64,000 bases of DNA from the NCBI GenBank assembly GCA_012845835.1, contig JABAKD010000013.1:14283665-14347664 (forward strand), given 5' to 3'. Shown here one piece after another: positions 31,770-43,124 of this stretch. The notes beneath the pieces were generated by a model. It was not told where the DNA came from and made no database searches. It saw only the letters and a list, made by a program, of their open reading frames with translations. The translations under genes and the position numbers were made by a program. How positions within the stretch are numbered: the first letter of the stretch is position 1; each line of letters opens with the position of its first letter. This DNA comes from Undaria pinnatifida. Lineage: Eukaryota > Sar > Phaeophyceae > Laminariales > Alariaceae.

Positions 31770-31895
31770 CGCAGCCCATGATCACGCACCATGCAAACCT
31801 AACGGAGCGCGTCGCCCAGCGTCCGCGCGCATGATAACGCATCATGCAACAACCTAGAGTCACACGTCGCTCATCCAGTGTACGCGCGCACACGA
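31770..31895. repeat. Two tandem units of about 60 bp
   Basis: The units share GATCACGCACCATGCAA/GATAACGCATCATGCAA, ACCTA, CGTCGC.CA and CGCGCGCA/ACGCGCGCA. They lie directly before the array at 31930 and may be part of it. Confidence 0.6.
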
Positions 31896-31929
31896 GGTAA
31901 ACAATGTGCGCGTCCTCTCCATGATTATA

Positions 31930-32215
31930 ACCGGTCGCTCTCTTCTCTGCACGGACTCGCACAGGGAGCGCATGGTTCGCAACTCTTCTTGCCCTCTCCT
32001 TCGCAAGGCCTCACACAAGGAGCGCAACTCTTCATTCTCGCTATATATCAACTTTGTTAGGCCTCATACAAGGAGCGCATGATCGTTAGCCTCCCTATCC
32101 GGCCTCGAAATGGTGCGCACGTCTTCCTGCTCGCTCGTTTGCAAGACCGCACAAGGAGCGCATGAGTTGTAAGTCTTCCTGCTCCCTCGTACACAAGACC
32201 TCACACAACGAACAC
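31930..32215 (-). pseudogene. Degenerate tandem array encoding a charged helical repeat
   Basis: Four to five diverged units of about 57-66 bp carry AAGGAGCGCATG and TCTTCCTGCTC. On the minus strand they read MRSLCEALRRRGQEELR and similar: NEELRSLCEALRRRGQEELR at about 32040-31985, and REQEDLQLMRSLCGLANER at about 32200-32140. The units look like heptad-type coiled-coil repeats with a conserved RSLCE core. Stops and frameshifts interrupt the array, so I regard it as a broken coding repeat. No parent protein is recognised. Confidence 0.45.
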
Positions 32216-32554
32216 ACGATTTCCTAAGTCCCCCCACCTGGTCCTAAGCAAGGCGGGCATTTATCCCAAGTCTCGCTCGCTGCACCATCTCCGTCCCTAC
32301 CCTGATATCTATCTACCGCTACCCACAAAAACCGAGCGACAGCGAACGGTCTTCGTTTTCCGTTCATTTTCGATTCGGGCTTGTTCTCGATGGGCTGGTC
32401 GCGCGTAGTTTATACCTAACCCTAGCTTCCGCCTCCCGTTTACACATAGAAACATGGAACCTAGGCGCTCTTAAAAGCGCACGGGTGGGCATGGCGCAAA
32501 AACAAAGAAATAATAACGAATGGGTATCGCAGGGCAGGAAACAGAAAATAAAAC

Positions 32555-32770
32555 TCAAGACTTCTCCTTCCTGCGCCAATACACGATACCCCACGAGGTA
32601 GGCACACGTACTATGTAGTAGCAGCGATCCCCCTTGTGCGCGTGGACGACGGGTAGTGCCTCTCCCTCCAAACCACGATGAGATAACACACCCCGTGAGT
32701 AAATAAAACCATCACCAGCCTGCCTTGCACGAAAAGATAGGGCCTCTCCAGGCACCACACGCCCCCACAT
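32555..32770 (-). CDS. Small open frame, unknown product
   Basis: 71 codons from ATG at 32770 to TGA. It contains EALSFRARQAGDGFIYSRGV and later KGDRCYYIVRVPTSWGIVYW, a mixed hydrophobic/charged composition that looks more protein-like than other frames nearby. No splice signals or family are recognised. It could be a small gene, an exon or a repeat relic. Confidence 0.28.
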   Translation of the reverse strand: MWGRVVPGEALSFRARQAGDGFIYSRGVLSHRGLEGEALPVVHAHKGDRCYYIVRVPTSWGIVYWRRKEKS

Positions 32771-32879
32771 AACTACCCCCCATCGGTGCTAGGCCTCTCT
32801 CCGCCGCCGACATCAAAATCCAAAAAGAAAAAATAAGTTACCGGAGTAAAAAGAGCGACGCTTTCCTCTCATTCATATT

Positions 32880-35500
32880 TAGGTACAGTAGTAACAATTT
32901 GAGCGCGGGAAACTAAAGAGCAGCCTACTTTCTACCCGCTCCCAGTTTCCGTTCCCGTTCTCGACTTTCCCCGGCTGACTCCCCTCCCCCCCCCCCCCCC
33001 CCTCCCGCTCCCTCCAGGTTTCTATCGCCTGGAAACCGCTTTTCCGGCCACTAGGCCCCGCGTTCTGCGGCAGGTAGCATCCGAGACTATGAAACAAACA
33101 CAAAATGAACGATGCTACTGCTGCCCAGCCCAGTCCCCCCCCTCCCCCCCCCCCCCCCCCTAGGGCAATTTCAAATCCGAATCCGCCCCGCAGGGGCCCC
33201 CTGACACGATTGCACCGGTGAAAAAAGAGGCGTTTCGAGGGTGCCCACCGCCCGCGGTTGCTATGTACTAAAAACCGCACAGAACCGAACGAACATCATC
33301 TTGCCATCCGGGCCGTGTGATCTACGCATACGCCCCCCCTCCCCTCCCCTTCCCCAAACCGCCTCCATTTGATTTGATTGCAATCAGAGCCAACCAGACT
33401 ATGCAGCGCAGGGAAAAAACAGTCGCGAACAAGAACAACAATAACCCAACACCGCCCGGAGGGACGAGGCACAAGCATCATCCATCATCACGCACCATCC
33501 ACTAGCTGGGCGCAGCACGGTGCGTGCGGACGAAGGTCGACCCCGGTAATTTTTTTCGCGTATTGAGAGAGCCCCCAGTATCGAAAATTGTTATATTTCG
33601 GTGTGTGAAGAGTCAACAGTTTCTCTTGCCTTTGGTAACAAACCACTACACAAGTCGTGGGCCCCACGTTTTATTCCTGCGGAACCCGTTATCGCGGTGT
33701 TTCACGACAAGAAAAAGAAACACACACACTAACCAAAGACGCGCAACGGGCTTCTTCCTAGGCGACGGACAATATAACCTCAGGTGTGGACGGAGAGGGC
33801 ATGACGCAACGAACAAGAAAAAACAAGAGCAAACACCAAAAAGTAACTCGTCTGCTTACCGTCCCCCGTTCCCATATCCAGAAAACAGGCGCAGCCCTGC
33901 GGAGCGCCCCGCGCCCCGCGCGGGGCTAGCTAGCTAGCTAGAGTGGTCTACCCGGCCCCCACCATAAACGACACGCCCGCAATACACTCCGTACGATCAT
34001 ACCCGGTAGCTGAAGGCATCCACTAACCCAAGGCGGAAAAAAACTAAAGTATGATAGAATCGATTTATTTTATCACCAAGAAACGAAGAAAACAAAAACA
34101 ACAACAGAGAGGGGGGAGGGGGGGGGGGAATGTAACTCGGAATTTAATTGGAGGGGGGAGTGCCCTAACCAACACTCACTTACCTACGGTAACCGAAAAA
34201 CCACGCCAGGAGGGAGAAGGTGGGGGGGGGGGGGGCAAAGACACTCATGTACATGTACACGTACAACGCAACCCGACAGCCCCAAAAAACAAGCTGCTGA
34301 CAACCCTGCTCATGCGCTCTGAACGCTGTGACAGAGATGAAGCCAGCGAACAAACGAGCCAATTACCACGGAAAACGTCACGATCTCATGTTAACCCTTT
34401 TAGAACTGGGTCCACCGAAATCGACACAAATTACTTGGAATTAGTGTGGGATAAATTTCGCACCCCCCCACCCCCTCCAAAACCCTCTTCTGGTAACCAT
34501 GCCCGTCCATCCCACTTCAAACTCCACCCAATTCTGGATGCAGGGCAGGGGCCCAATTCTGGACGCAGGGCAGGTGCGCAATTCTAGCTCCCCGCGACGA
34601 CCCCCGCAGGCACTCCAACTCTCCACGTTTCGGCCGCTGTAGCACAACGCAGAAGACGGCGTCCACCGCAGTGGAGACGACACCTCCAAGCTGGCAATGG
34701 GAAGCAGAAGCATCACCCACATATACGCGTATTGCTGTGCTCTTTTGGGTTAGTACGGACGGCCGCCGCGTCGTGCCACCCCAGGAACCCCCAACCACAT
34801 ACCGACCTCTCGCTCAACTCCGACTCAACCGTTCTGCCTACCGGTCTACCGACCACACCATAAGATAAGGTGTGTGTGGGGGGGGGGGGTAGGAACTTGC
34901 GTGTGCCTAGAAGTACAAAAAAAAAAACACACACACACACCCGCCGATTTAACGGTGCTGTTTTAGCTCAGCCTTTTCCTCTCTCCCAGTCAAGTCAGCC
35001 AGCCACCCAGCAGACCACACACGGGCGGACATCTAAAGGATTCGCTGCCTAAAAAAAGTCACGTCACCACCGCAACAAGAACAAAAAGAAGTAAAAAAAA
35101 AGGGCACAACGACACGCTTTTACCAAATCAATTTATTTCCCCTCCTCCCCCTCCCCGCCCCCCCACCCCCACACGCCTACGACTATCGAAAATCCATACA
35201 CCCAAGCACAACGGTCTGCACTCCTGCACCCCCGGCAGTCGCATGCCGCACGCGCCCCCCTCTCTTAATAATCTCGAAAAAACAGCACGTCGATTGTCCT
35301 CCCCCCCTCCCCTGGAACATGTATCGAGGCGAACCTTTATCGGCGTTTTGAAACGAGTCAATGATCGCCAATCAGAGCCCCCTCCCCCTCCCCTCCCCCC
35401 CCCCCCCTCCCCCTTTGGACATACAGGTGACAATCGCAATCGCCCACCATCCCCTCTCGCCCCCACCCCCCCCCCCCGCCTGACATCCACGCAGGTGATA
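32880..35500. other. C-run-rich stretch, probable intron/UTR side of a minus-strand gene
   Basis: Long C runs (32987-33002, 33127-33161, 35394-35411, 35467-35477) and A-rich AACAAAAA text predominate, with a few G runs (34110-34128, 34220-34233). On the minus strand most of this is T- and G-rich, the same signature as the sense strand of the G-alpha introns. A one-ended copy of the TTAA repeat lies at 34391-34460. I see no exon I would defend. Confidence 0.4.
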
Positions 35501-35525
35501 TCACAGTCCCAACGCTACAAAGGAA

Positions 35526-35883
35526 TCAAGTCGATGATCGCCGACCGGGCTCCGAGTTGGTCGAGCTCCTCCTAGAAGACGACGACCGCAAGCCTCCCCC
35601 GTACGACAACTTAGGCCGATGGAAAGGCTCTTCATCCCCCCAATCATCTCCATTAGGGTGCCCCGCCCCCCCCGACACGTCCAGCCCTCCCTCTGCGCTG
35701 GAGCCGTACATGGACCTCGCCATCGCCTCGCCCTCGGAGGGCGTTCTCGAGCGGCTGTGGCCGTGGCGGGAGCTCTTCCTCTTGTACGTGAGCTTGGGGC
35801 GGTCTATCTGGTCGTCGTCTAGCTCCGATTCGGTGGCAGCAAGGTCGCCCATGTTGGACACGCTGGCGTTAGAACCTCTCCGC
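35526..35883 (-). CDS. Last exon of the RPKL-motif gene
   Basis: 358 nt after acceptor CTCTCTACAG. It enters with one nucleotide completing AG|G, then 118 codons and TGA. It contains both RPKL[T/S]Y motifs about 50 residues apart, separated by RTPSEGEAMARSMYGSS and GDDWGDEEPF. Base composition is GC-rich against A-rich flanks, as expected for an exon here. The stop lies soon after the second motif. Confidence 0.65.
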
Positions 35884-38381
35884 CTGTAGAGAGTGAGACA
35901 CGGCACAGAGGTGGCAGGAGGCGGAGCGGCGGACAAAGCAAGGAGCACACGAAGAGCACACGAGGATGGGAGGACGAAGAGCAGCGATTGCGGCCGTACG
36001 GAGGGGGGTCAATCAAAGCCTGCACGTCCCATCGCCACAACCCGTTTGGGGGTTGAGAGGGGAAACTCCGAAAAACAAAAGAAAAACGTGACAACCGTAG
36101 CATCAGCATCAGCATCAGCATCAGCCGGAGTGTACGGCACAACCCGGGCTACTGCTGGGATAGGGAGTCAACGATGGAGCGCCCAAAACTCTACGCAAGG
36201 AGTGGCATGGCAAGCGAGCTGCATAACGCTACTTGTATGGCACGCTGACATCAATAAGGACCGCCGCCAATATCACACTTTTCATATCGTTTGTCGCCAC
36301 ACTGGGTCCTATGATAAAAGGGTTGCTTAACCCCTTTAGAGCCCCCAAATCCCTGCCTACACTAAATTCAAGTAAATTTGTCCCCCAAAACAGTGTTTCC
36401 AGGTGTGATGACCCATAAAGAGGGGCACCCATGATTTCAAGGGGTTACATTCCACAAGTTATTATTTAGTCGGACGAAGGCTTGATTCAGGCAAATAATT
36501 TTGTCGAGTTGGACTAAAAGGCTACGTGAAATTGTTGTGTTGTCGGGTTGGACCTAAAGGCTAAGTGAAAGGATTTGGTCGAGTTGGACCAAGGCCTACA
36601 CACCCCTCGCGGGAATAAGGCAACTCCTGCATCTATATAGCTATCTAACCGACATGACCAGCTAGTTTGATGTGAATCTACGAGCGAAGCAAGTGCCGAC
36701 CCTTGGCAAGGCCCAAACGCAAGGCGCATACCGTAGCGGGGAGTTGAAGGGGGGGCGGAACCCCCTTTTTAGACCCCGGATCTGTGTTGAGATACGGCGA
36801 ACAAAGAGCAAGGATCAGACGCAGGGGCTATTAATGTAAATGCGAGGACGAGCAAAATAACACAAGACAAAAATACATCGCGCCAGAGCGCAGCTACGAA
36901 CACGCAAAAACATGTGCCCACCCGCGGCTAGGTGGATTTCAAAGGCCGGGAGGCATGAGCTGCCCGCCCGCTCATCGACCCGCCCACAATCTCTGTATCC
37001 TCACGAACGGAGGTGTCAGCCACCCAGTTCACAAGCCCACTCCATCCATCCACCGCAACCACCCCACCCGCCAACCACACCCACACCGACACGTAACCCA
37101 CCCACGACCCAACTCAACCCCGCCGATCACACCGATACGCACACTGACACTTGTACGAACGCACCCCACCACCCGCCCAACCCAGCTCACTCAATCCACC
37201 GACCAGTGTCCACGCCGACACACGTAAGGACACCTCCCACTTAACCCACCCACCCACACCCACACCAACACATTGACCAACACGTCCAATCCAATCCATC
37301 CGCCCCCACTTCGACTTTTTGCTCCTGGGGTATTTTCTGTTTTGTTTTCGAGAGTCATGAATAACAGTGGGACCTGTGTGGCGACTAGGGACTAGGTTAT
37401 CTCGATGATGTCCATGGGTTAACGCCATCACAACAACTATTAAATCAAGATAATAGATATAAATAACCAGCCCACAGCAACGACAACACCAACACCAACT
37501 CTATTAGTAGCGTAGCGATAGCGTCCGCTCGGCTCCAGCCTGACAACAACTGCAACAAAACCAACACCAACAAAACCACACCAATACGAACACCAACAAT
37601 ACCAACAACCACAGCACAACAGCCACACGGCCACAAGGACACATGCACGGATGCGCACGCACCTGAAGGTTTTGCTGTTTCTCTTCTTGCCATCCGATGT
37701 CACGGGTGCTCTTGCCGCCCAGTCATCCGAATGGGCCCCTTTCTCGTCTGAGCTAGACCGCGACTTCTCGTACGTCTGGATCAGTTCCTGAAAGACAAGA
37801 GATGGTCAAGAATGCGCAACGTGCGATCGATGGGCAGTGAAATTTGACATGTCAGCACGTGCGCGTTAGTGACTGCTGTGAGCGACGGTGAGCGAAAATG
37901 AACGAAAGCCGAAACCTAGACGGGCAAAATCACAAAATCAGGAGAAAATCGAACAAAAAGAAAACGAAGGAAACACGCCAAAAACGAAACATGGCGAAAA
38001 ATGAGCAAAATGAATGAAAAAAAGAGCGGGAAAAGAGCGCAATCATCGTCCACGCGAGGGCCCGTAGGCATGGCACGGCCAACACGAAGCAACATATCCT
38101 CCGCTTTTCCAGTGCTTTTCAGACATTTCACACGGGAAGCGTGTCGGCGACAAGCCGCTAATTGCTTCCGGTAGGACAACGGGGCACCTGGGCAGCAAGC
38201 GAGGCAAGAGTAAGTATCATCCGTTTCCAAGCACACCCAACCCAATTCATCGCTCATAACTACCCGACAAAGCTTACACGGCCACTGCTGTTGTAATCGA
38301 AAAGAAGGCGCGTACCACGGGGGAGAAGGGACGACTTGTGTGCCCCAGGCTTGCCCAGAACGCCGTTGAGGGCAAACCCTC
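35526..38381 (-). CDS. Unrecognised Ser/Arg/Gly-rich protein, three 3' exons
   Basis: Exons on the minus strand are 38381-38278, 37787-37663 and 35883-35526. The junctions are phase-consistent (phase 0, then AG|G). The visible C-terminal product is about 194 residues: GTRLLFDYNSSGR, then ELIQTYEKSRSSSDEKGAHS and NSKTFRRRGSN, then two versions of one motif (DRPKLTYKRKSS and HRPKLSYGGGLR). It ends EPGRRSST before TGA at 35526-35528. Acceptors have good pyrimidine tracts (TTGTCTTTCAG, CACTCTCTACAG) and the donors are GTAAGC and GTGCGT. Low-complexity basic and Ser-rich stretches with acidic patches (ESELDDDQ) suggest a disordered tail with phosphorylation-type sites. Function is unknown. The first exon overlaps a repeat-like sequence and is the weakest. 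5' exons are not identified. Confidence 0.6.
36100..36126. repeat. (CATCAG)n short repeat
   Basis: Four CATCAG units in the intron between the last two exons of the minus-strand gene. Confidence 0.85.
36327..36447. mobile_element. TTAA-ended short repeat, copy 4
   Basis: TTAACCCCTTTAGAGCCCCC ... AAATTCAAGTAAATTTG ... CCCCCAAAACAGTGTTTCCA ... CAAGGGGTTA. It lies inside the intron of the minus-strand gene and is slightly longer than the other copies. Confidence 0.65.
37663..37787 (-). CDS. Internal exon of the RPKL-motif gene
   Basis: 125 nt, acceptor CTTGTCTTTCAG and donor TTCAG|GTGCGT, phase 0 in and phase 2 out, which fits the next exon exactly. It reads ELIQTYEKSRSSSDEKGAHS and continues to KKRNSKTF. 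The following intron (37662-35884) contains AACACCAACA-type and CACCC-rich low-complexity DNA at 36950-37640. Confidence 0.65.
38278..38381 (-). CDS. Possible exon of the RPKL-motif gene, repeat-derived
   Basis: 104 nt, acceptor TTCGTATTCGTAG and donor GGCCGT|GTAAGC, phase 2 short start and phase 0 out. It reads GFALNGVLGKPGAHKSSLLP and RGTRLLFDYNSSGR. The first part resembles the minus-strand reading of the SINE-like body elsewhere (FALSDLLDKPWSQ at about 63240-63200), so the exon may have been built from a repeat copy, or the call may be wrong. Confidence 0.38.
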
Positions 38382-40500
38382 CTACGAATACGAATACGAG
38401 TATCATACGTTGAAATGGAGAGTTACAAGTGATTAGACCAGGTCAAAAAAACAACACGATTGAAATGGCGAGTGAAAAGTGACGAATAGATCAGGCAAAA
38501 AAAAAAACGACCGGAGATTATGTCAAAATGAAATAGATGAATAGGCCAACAGCAAAAATGAACACCAGATATCACCAGCAGACACAACAATCCGGCGCGG
38601 TGATAATTAGCATTCATGTATTATTGCATCAATCAACTCTTTTGGCACCCAGGTTTGAAACAGAAAAGCAAAAACAAAAACGCGATCTTATCGAAACGTC
38701 CGGGACGCGTGCGCACGACTACAAAAGCAGTGTGTATTACAGAAACAGAATAGCAACAGCTGTCGACTTTGTACGTGCCTTCATTTCTATCGCGACAAGA
38801 GTACAACACCTCCCTCGTCGACTCGTATCGAATTGGTTACCCAGATAAGAGTGCAACACTTCCCTCGTCGACTCGTATCGAATCGAGTAGTAGTGTAGTA
38901 GTGGTTACCCTCGAATGCTACGATACTGTTATTAACAGAGTTGGTCCTGGAGTACAAATCAATCCCACATGGGTCGGACTCGTGAGTTTATTTGCAAACA
39001 AAATAAAATAAAAGAAAGCAGCTGCTGAGTGCGCCTGTTAATAGCGCCGATACGCGAAAATAATCCATGTAAGTCGACTAGGGAAGAGAAAGGGCTGAAG
39101 TCCTCGCGACAAGAACGAAGGCACGTGCTGCAGTGGGGAGGGGCGAGAAGAGCGAGCCTGCAAAGCATATGTGACCCTGGATCCGACTTACGTCTAGGGA
39201 GGAAGATGGATCATTTGTGCGAAGATAACAGATGGGATACGCAGAAACAAACCAAAAAAAGGAAAAAGGTAACATCTCCGGTGGGGATACGAAAGCCAGC
39301 TAAAATAAAAACAAAAAGCAAAAAAATGAAGCAGTATCACGCAGTTTGCAAAGAGGAGTATCGACCACTTGGCCGGTCTACCTCACACCTACCTCTTTTA
39401 CACCCCCTGCTGTAGCACAGGCAGGCGACCAATTTGAACCATTTTTATGAAATGCTGCGCGCGTGTCGTATGCACAAAAACATCTCCCTATTCGCCGTCA
39501 ATTTTTCGCACTTATGTTCGCTCCCAAGAATATACTACGCGCAGACATCGTTGGCCAGGCGAGGCCACGTCTCTCACAAGTGAGCCGCACAAATTGTTCG
39601 CTAGGCTCTTTATGTACATGGCGAGATTTCATCCATTTTGGCTCAGTTTTGGAGGCTATGCATACGAGCTGGGTCGTCGGTTTTACTGGGGGCGCATTTA
39701 GTCCAGGGTCGAGCGTACCATACTCTGCACAACGGTGCTCGGGTACCAACCCTGATTCTCATGGTCCTAGCCGGGCAGATACCCGGGTACATCTAGAGTG
39801 TATACAATCCGTCATCATTCATTAGTGAGGTGCCTTGCAAAGACGACAACGCCCGCACTACAGCGAGACACACCGCACTTTACCAAGCTGATGCGGTACT
39901 CTGTCGCGACTGATAGAGTTTTTCCATTGCACTAAACTGGGGCCCCGAACTAAAGAGCGTACACCGCACGGCCGCACAAACAAGGCACCCCGACTGCGCC
40001 CTACAAAAAACGATCTCTTGGCATGTTTTGTCGGTTTCACCTCTCAGTTTTAGCGGCTGGCTGTGGCCGTCGGCGTGAGTGGGACAAGGACGTCTTGGTG
40101 GCCCCCGCCAGAGGACATGTGTTGTACGAAGGGCCACTTTTTCTTGGGAAGGAAACGTAAGGACCTCTCAGACTAGATAAAAAAAGCAAAAAAGGTCCTT
40201 ATATTTTCCTCCGGAGGGGCATACCGCACAGGTTCAGTTTTGGCCTGGCACTTGCTGTCTGCTTTCATCGCCACACGACAGCGAAGTGGCGTCACAGCAG
40301 TTCAACCATCACGGCGTCAAGAGACGCAGAAAAAGCTCCACTCCACCCCGCTCCGCCACTGCCATCACCTATTTACCAAAACTATTTACCGCATACAGCA
40401 CAGCAGTACTGGTACCTCTTTTCAGCCCGGAAATGAAAAGGCCACGTGGTACAAACATCAACAAAAAACGGTCCTGACGCTTCCGGAGAGAGTTTTCTTT
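38382..40500. other. No gene recognised; repeats and open frames
   Basis: A 50-bp tandem duplication lies at about 38805-38890 (CCCTCGTCGACTCGTATCGAAT twice). A diverged dispersed repeat lies at 38935-39210, related to 61425-61570 and 61950-62240 (GTTGGTCCTGGAGT, GGGTC.GACT, TCTAGGGAGG). Open frames at 39463-39825 (+) and 39498-39749 (-) overlap each other; neither is recognised. Confidence 0.45.
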
Positions 40501-40510
40501 TTTTTTGACC

Positions 40511-40598
40511 TTAACCCCTTTACAACTGGAAACCCGTTTTTGGGGACAAAATTACTTGGATTTAGTATAGGGAGGGGTTCGGGGGCTCTAAAGGGGTT
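40511..40598. mobile_element. TTAA-ended short repeat, copy 5
   Basis: 88 bp: TTAACCCCTTTACAACTGG ... ACAAAATTACTTGGATTTAG ... GGGGCTCTAAAGGGGTT. The ends are inverted (AACCCCTTTA/TAAAGGGGTT), the clearest example in the window. Confidence 0.7.
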
Positions 40599-40730
40599 CA
40601 TCCTCCGGCGGACGGGAAAAAACAAAAAAATAAAGCTTAAGCCCACCACACTTCCACGTGGTTTCATACATGTCGAGTGGATTCAACTCAGTTGCATTCG
40701 CAATCCAGCGCTAGCTGGCGTATCCTTCAG

Positions 40731-40833
40731 TTCCCGTGGCAGCGGCATCTCAATCGAGTTGTCCCTATCGACGGTCACCGTTACCATCAATACTACTACT
40801 CCAGCAGATCAAGCTGCTGTTGTATACGGATTC
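40731..40833 (+). CDS. Possible exon, frame uncertain
   Basis: 103 nt between acceptor TATCCTTCAG and donor GGATTC|GTGAGTATG. All three plus frames are open. The most protein-like reads RGSGISIELSLSTVTVTINT and then TTPADQAAVVYGF. No partner exon was found. Confidence 0.22.
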
Positions 40834-41089
40834 GTGAGTATGTCGAGTATGTCGACCCGACATGATCCCTGGGGATGAGTTATCATAGATATCATAGCAC
40901 CACGAACGCAATCGTTCGGGGTAGTGTTGGACTTGCGCAAGCTCCGGACAGAGCGAGCGGTAGCAGCTTCGCCACGATAACGGAAAACGTGGTGGCCGGG
41001 TAAAAACCGTCGCAACTTTACACGAAACAAAATACACCTCAGCTGCCTGCCAGATCGAAGGTGGCCGTCAATTTTATTTTTGGAAGCTG

Positions 41090-41915
41090 CGCATGATATT
41101 TCATGATTTTTTTTGAAGGACGTCCGCCGTGAGTTCGATAAGTTTCCGGTCAATACTCACATTTGCAAAAGCTGCGTTGTGGGTACTTGCAATATACTAC
41201 GATCGTATGTGGGTGAGTTTTTTCTTAATGGAAGGGGTCCTATTCTTTTGTTTCAAAAAAAAATATATATATATATATATTTGATGAAAAAATATCTTCA
41301 GGACGTCAGCTGTGAGTTCGACGAATTTCGGGTCAATACTCATCTTTGCAAAAGCTGCGTTGTGGGTACTCGCAATATACTATATGGGTGAGTTTCTCAT
41401 TGGGAGGGGTCCTATTTTAAATATATATATATATTATGTTTTGTTTTTCTCCACCATAATGGTTAGTGTTGGTATTTTTAATTTAGGTGGGGGATTTTGA
41501 GCTAGAATCATATCTACTTCATAAATTTATTGCTGTAGTTTCCACTACACTGCTCTATCATACGTATGGTGTTAATAGGTGGTTTATTTAGGTTTTTCCC
41601 CCGCTTTAATATCGGGAGGAGTACGAATACACAGCAGTATTACCAGTTATCTAATATGTAAATATTAATACAGCATTCGAGATATAAAAGTCAGCTACTC
41701 GCCCCCCCCCCCGCAAAAAAAAAAAAAGATTGTGGGACTCGAACCCACGGTTCCATATTGATACGCTTCGCTGTCACTCTAAACATTTTATAAAAACATT
41801 TCAAGGACGTCAGCCGTGAGTTCGACGAATTTCGGGTCAATCGTACTCATCTTTTCAAGCTGCTTGTTGGCACTTGTAATATACTACGTGGGTACAAATA
41901 TTTTTACATGGATCG
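41090..41915 (+). repeat. Three diverged copies of a 100-bp GCAAAAGCTGCGTTG unit
   Basis: Copies at about 41105-41215, 41293-41400 and 41800-41895 share GGACGTC.GC.GTGAGTTCGA, CGGGTCAAT.CTCAT and AGCTGC.TTGTGGGTACT, then GCAATATACTA. They are a subfamily of the interspersed repeat at 18730, 50010 and 59030. An (AT)n run separates the first two, and further fragments lie at 42000-42065 and 42410-42480. Confidence 0.75.
41722..41790 (-). other. tRNA-like T-arm followed by T run, pseudo-tRNA
   Basis: On the minus strand GTGGGTTCGAGTCCCAC forms a perfect T-arm, followed after four bases by T13, a possible Pol III terminator. Upstream AGAGTGACAGCGAAGCG resembles a D-arm region. There is no acceptor stem, so it is not an intact tRNA gene; it is probably the head or end of a SINE. 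Confidence 0.35.
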
Positions 41916-42909
41916 ATGGTGCAAGTAAGGGGCTCCGTAAATCCCTGGAATATACCCACGCGAAAAAGTAAAAACAGGCATCTCAGCTGCTACAGCAGTA
42001 CATACAAATATGTAGAAAACTATCTTTGCACGCTGCGTTTGATATCATACACCGATCGCGCGTGGAATTTTTGGGGCAACGTACATCCCTCTAGAGTAGT
42101 AACAAACCCATCCGCTCGCCACAAGACACAGCGTACAACTGCTGCTGTTGTCGACGTTGCTGGGAGGTTGGGAAGGTTGGAAAGGTTGGAAAGGCGGGAA
42201 ATTAACGTACCGAATCCCCCCGAAAATATCATTTTCGGACCAGCCGAGAAAGTTGAAAATTAAGAATTTCCACATTTGGTCACCACATAAAGCAAGTTCG
42301 GTACAGTATTTAACGATTCCGGAAATCGAAATTCGGAAATTTGGCTGCAGCACGGGGGGGGGGGGGACGGCGACCGCCCCCGAAAAACACAATAAAATGA
42401 TACTTTAGACTTGATAGAAGTATATATGGAAGTTGCACACACAGTTTGCAAGGATAAGCTAAGTTGCGCGAATTCTTCTCATCTGACAACAGAAATGTCT
42501 TTGTTATGTATACTAGTACCTGGTATTAAAAATTGTAGAACGTGCGTATTAGACTATGTACGCACAATACCGCAGAAACACGGTACATTTTTTTTGCATA
42601 TTTACATTACATACTGTACTGGTATACGTAAAGTGGATTAATGGATACAATACAAAGGGTGTAACTCACATCATGCACTGAGTTAACTTCCAAATTCAAG
42701 TGAAAAAAAATCAAGTCAAACCATCATGGTTTCAGTGGGGTTGGCTAACGAAACACCAATTTCATAATTTCGGGGGACGATAATACCTGGTACGGGATTT
42801 CCAACATTCAAGGCAGACGAAAACAAGAAACAGGCCAATAACGACCACGCCAGCTGCGAGCGCTACTCGTGGAGCGACCGACGTAGTGGTCGATGTCAAT
42901 CAAGCTCCA

Positions 42910-43096
42910 CAAGCAATGAAAGTAAATGCTTCGCATACCAGATTTCTTAGTCAGAGGGTGAACAAACGATTAGCCTCCATATCCGACAGAGACGACATTG
43001 ATCGATCGATCACACGCAAAGAGAGCAAATGCTTAGTAGTGTGAACAAAACAATTAGTCTCCACATCCAACACAGACGACATTAATCGATCAAGAA
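42910..43096. repeat. 105-bp tandem duplication beside the RING gene stop
   Basis: The units share AA.TGCTT.GTA...GTGAACAAA, ATTAG.CTCCA.ATCC, ACA.ACGACATT and ATCGATC. It lies just 3' of the RING gene stop, where its 3' UTR would run. Confidence 0.7.
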
Positions 43097-43124
43097 TACA
43101 TGCATGCGCGCGTCTCGCTTTCCT

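Noticed and set aside
34051-34587. 178-codon plus-strand open frame
   Set aside because: Composition is driven by G and A runs and it overlaps a TTAA-type repeat; no splice support.
37916-38320. Zinc-ribbon-like text CKLCRVV...CLACC on the minus strand
   Set aside because: Lies in the intron between two phase-matched exons, and its frame does not join either of them.
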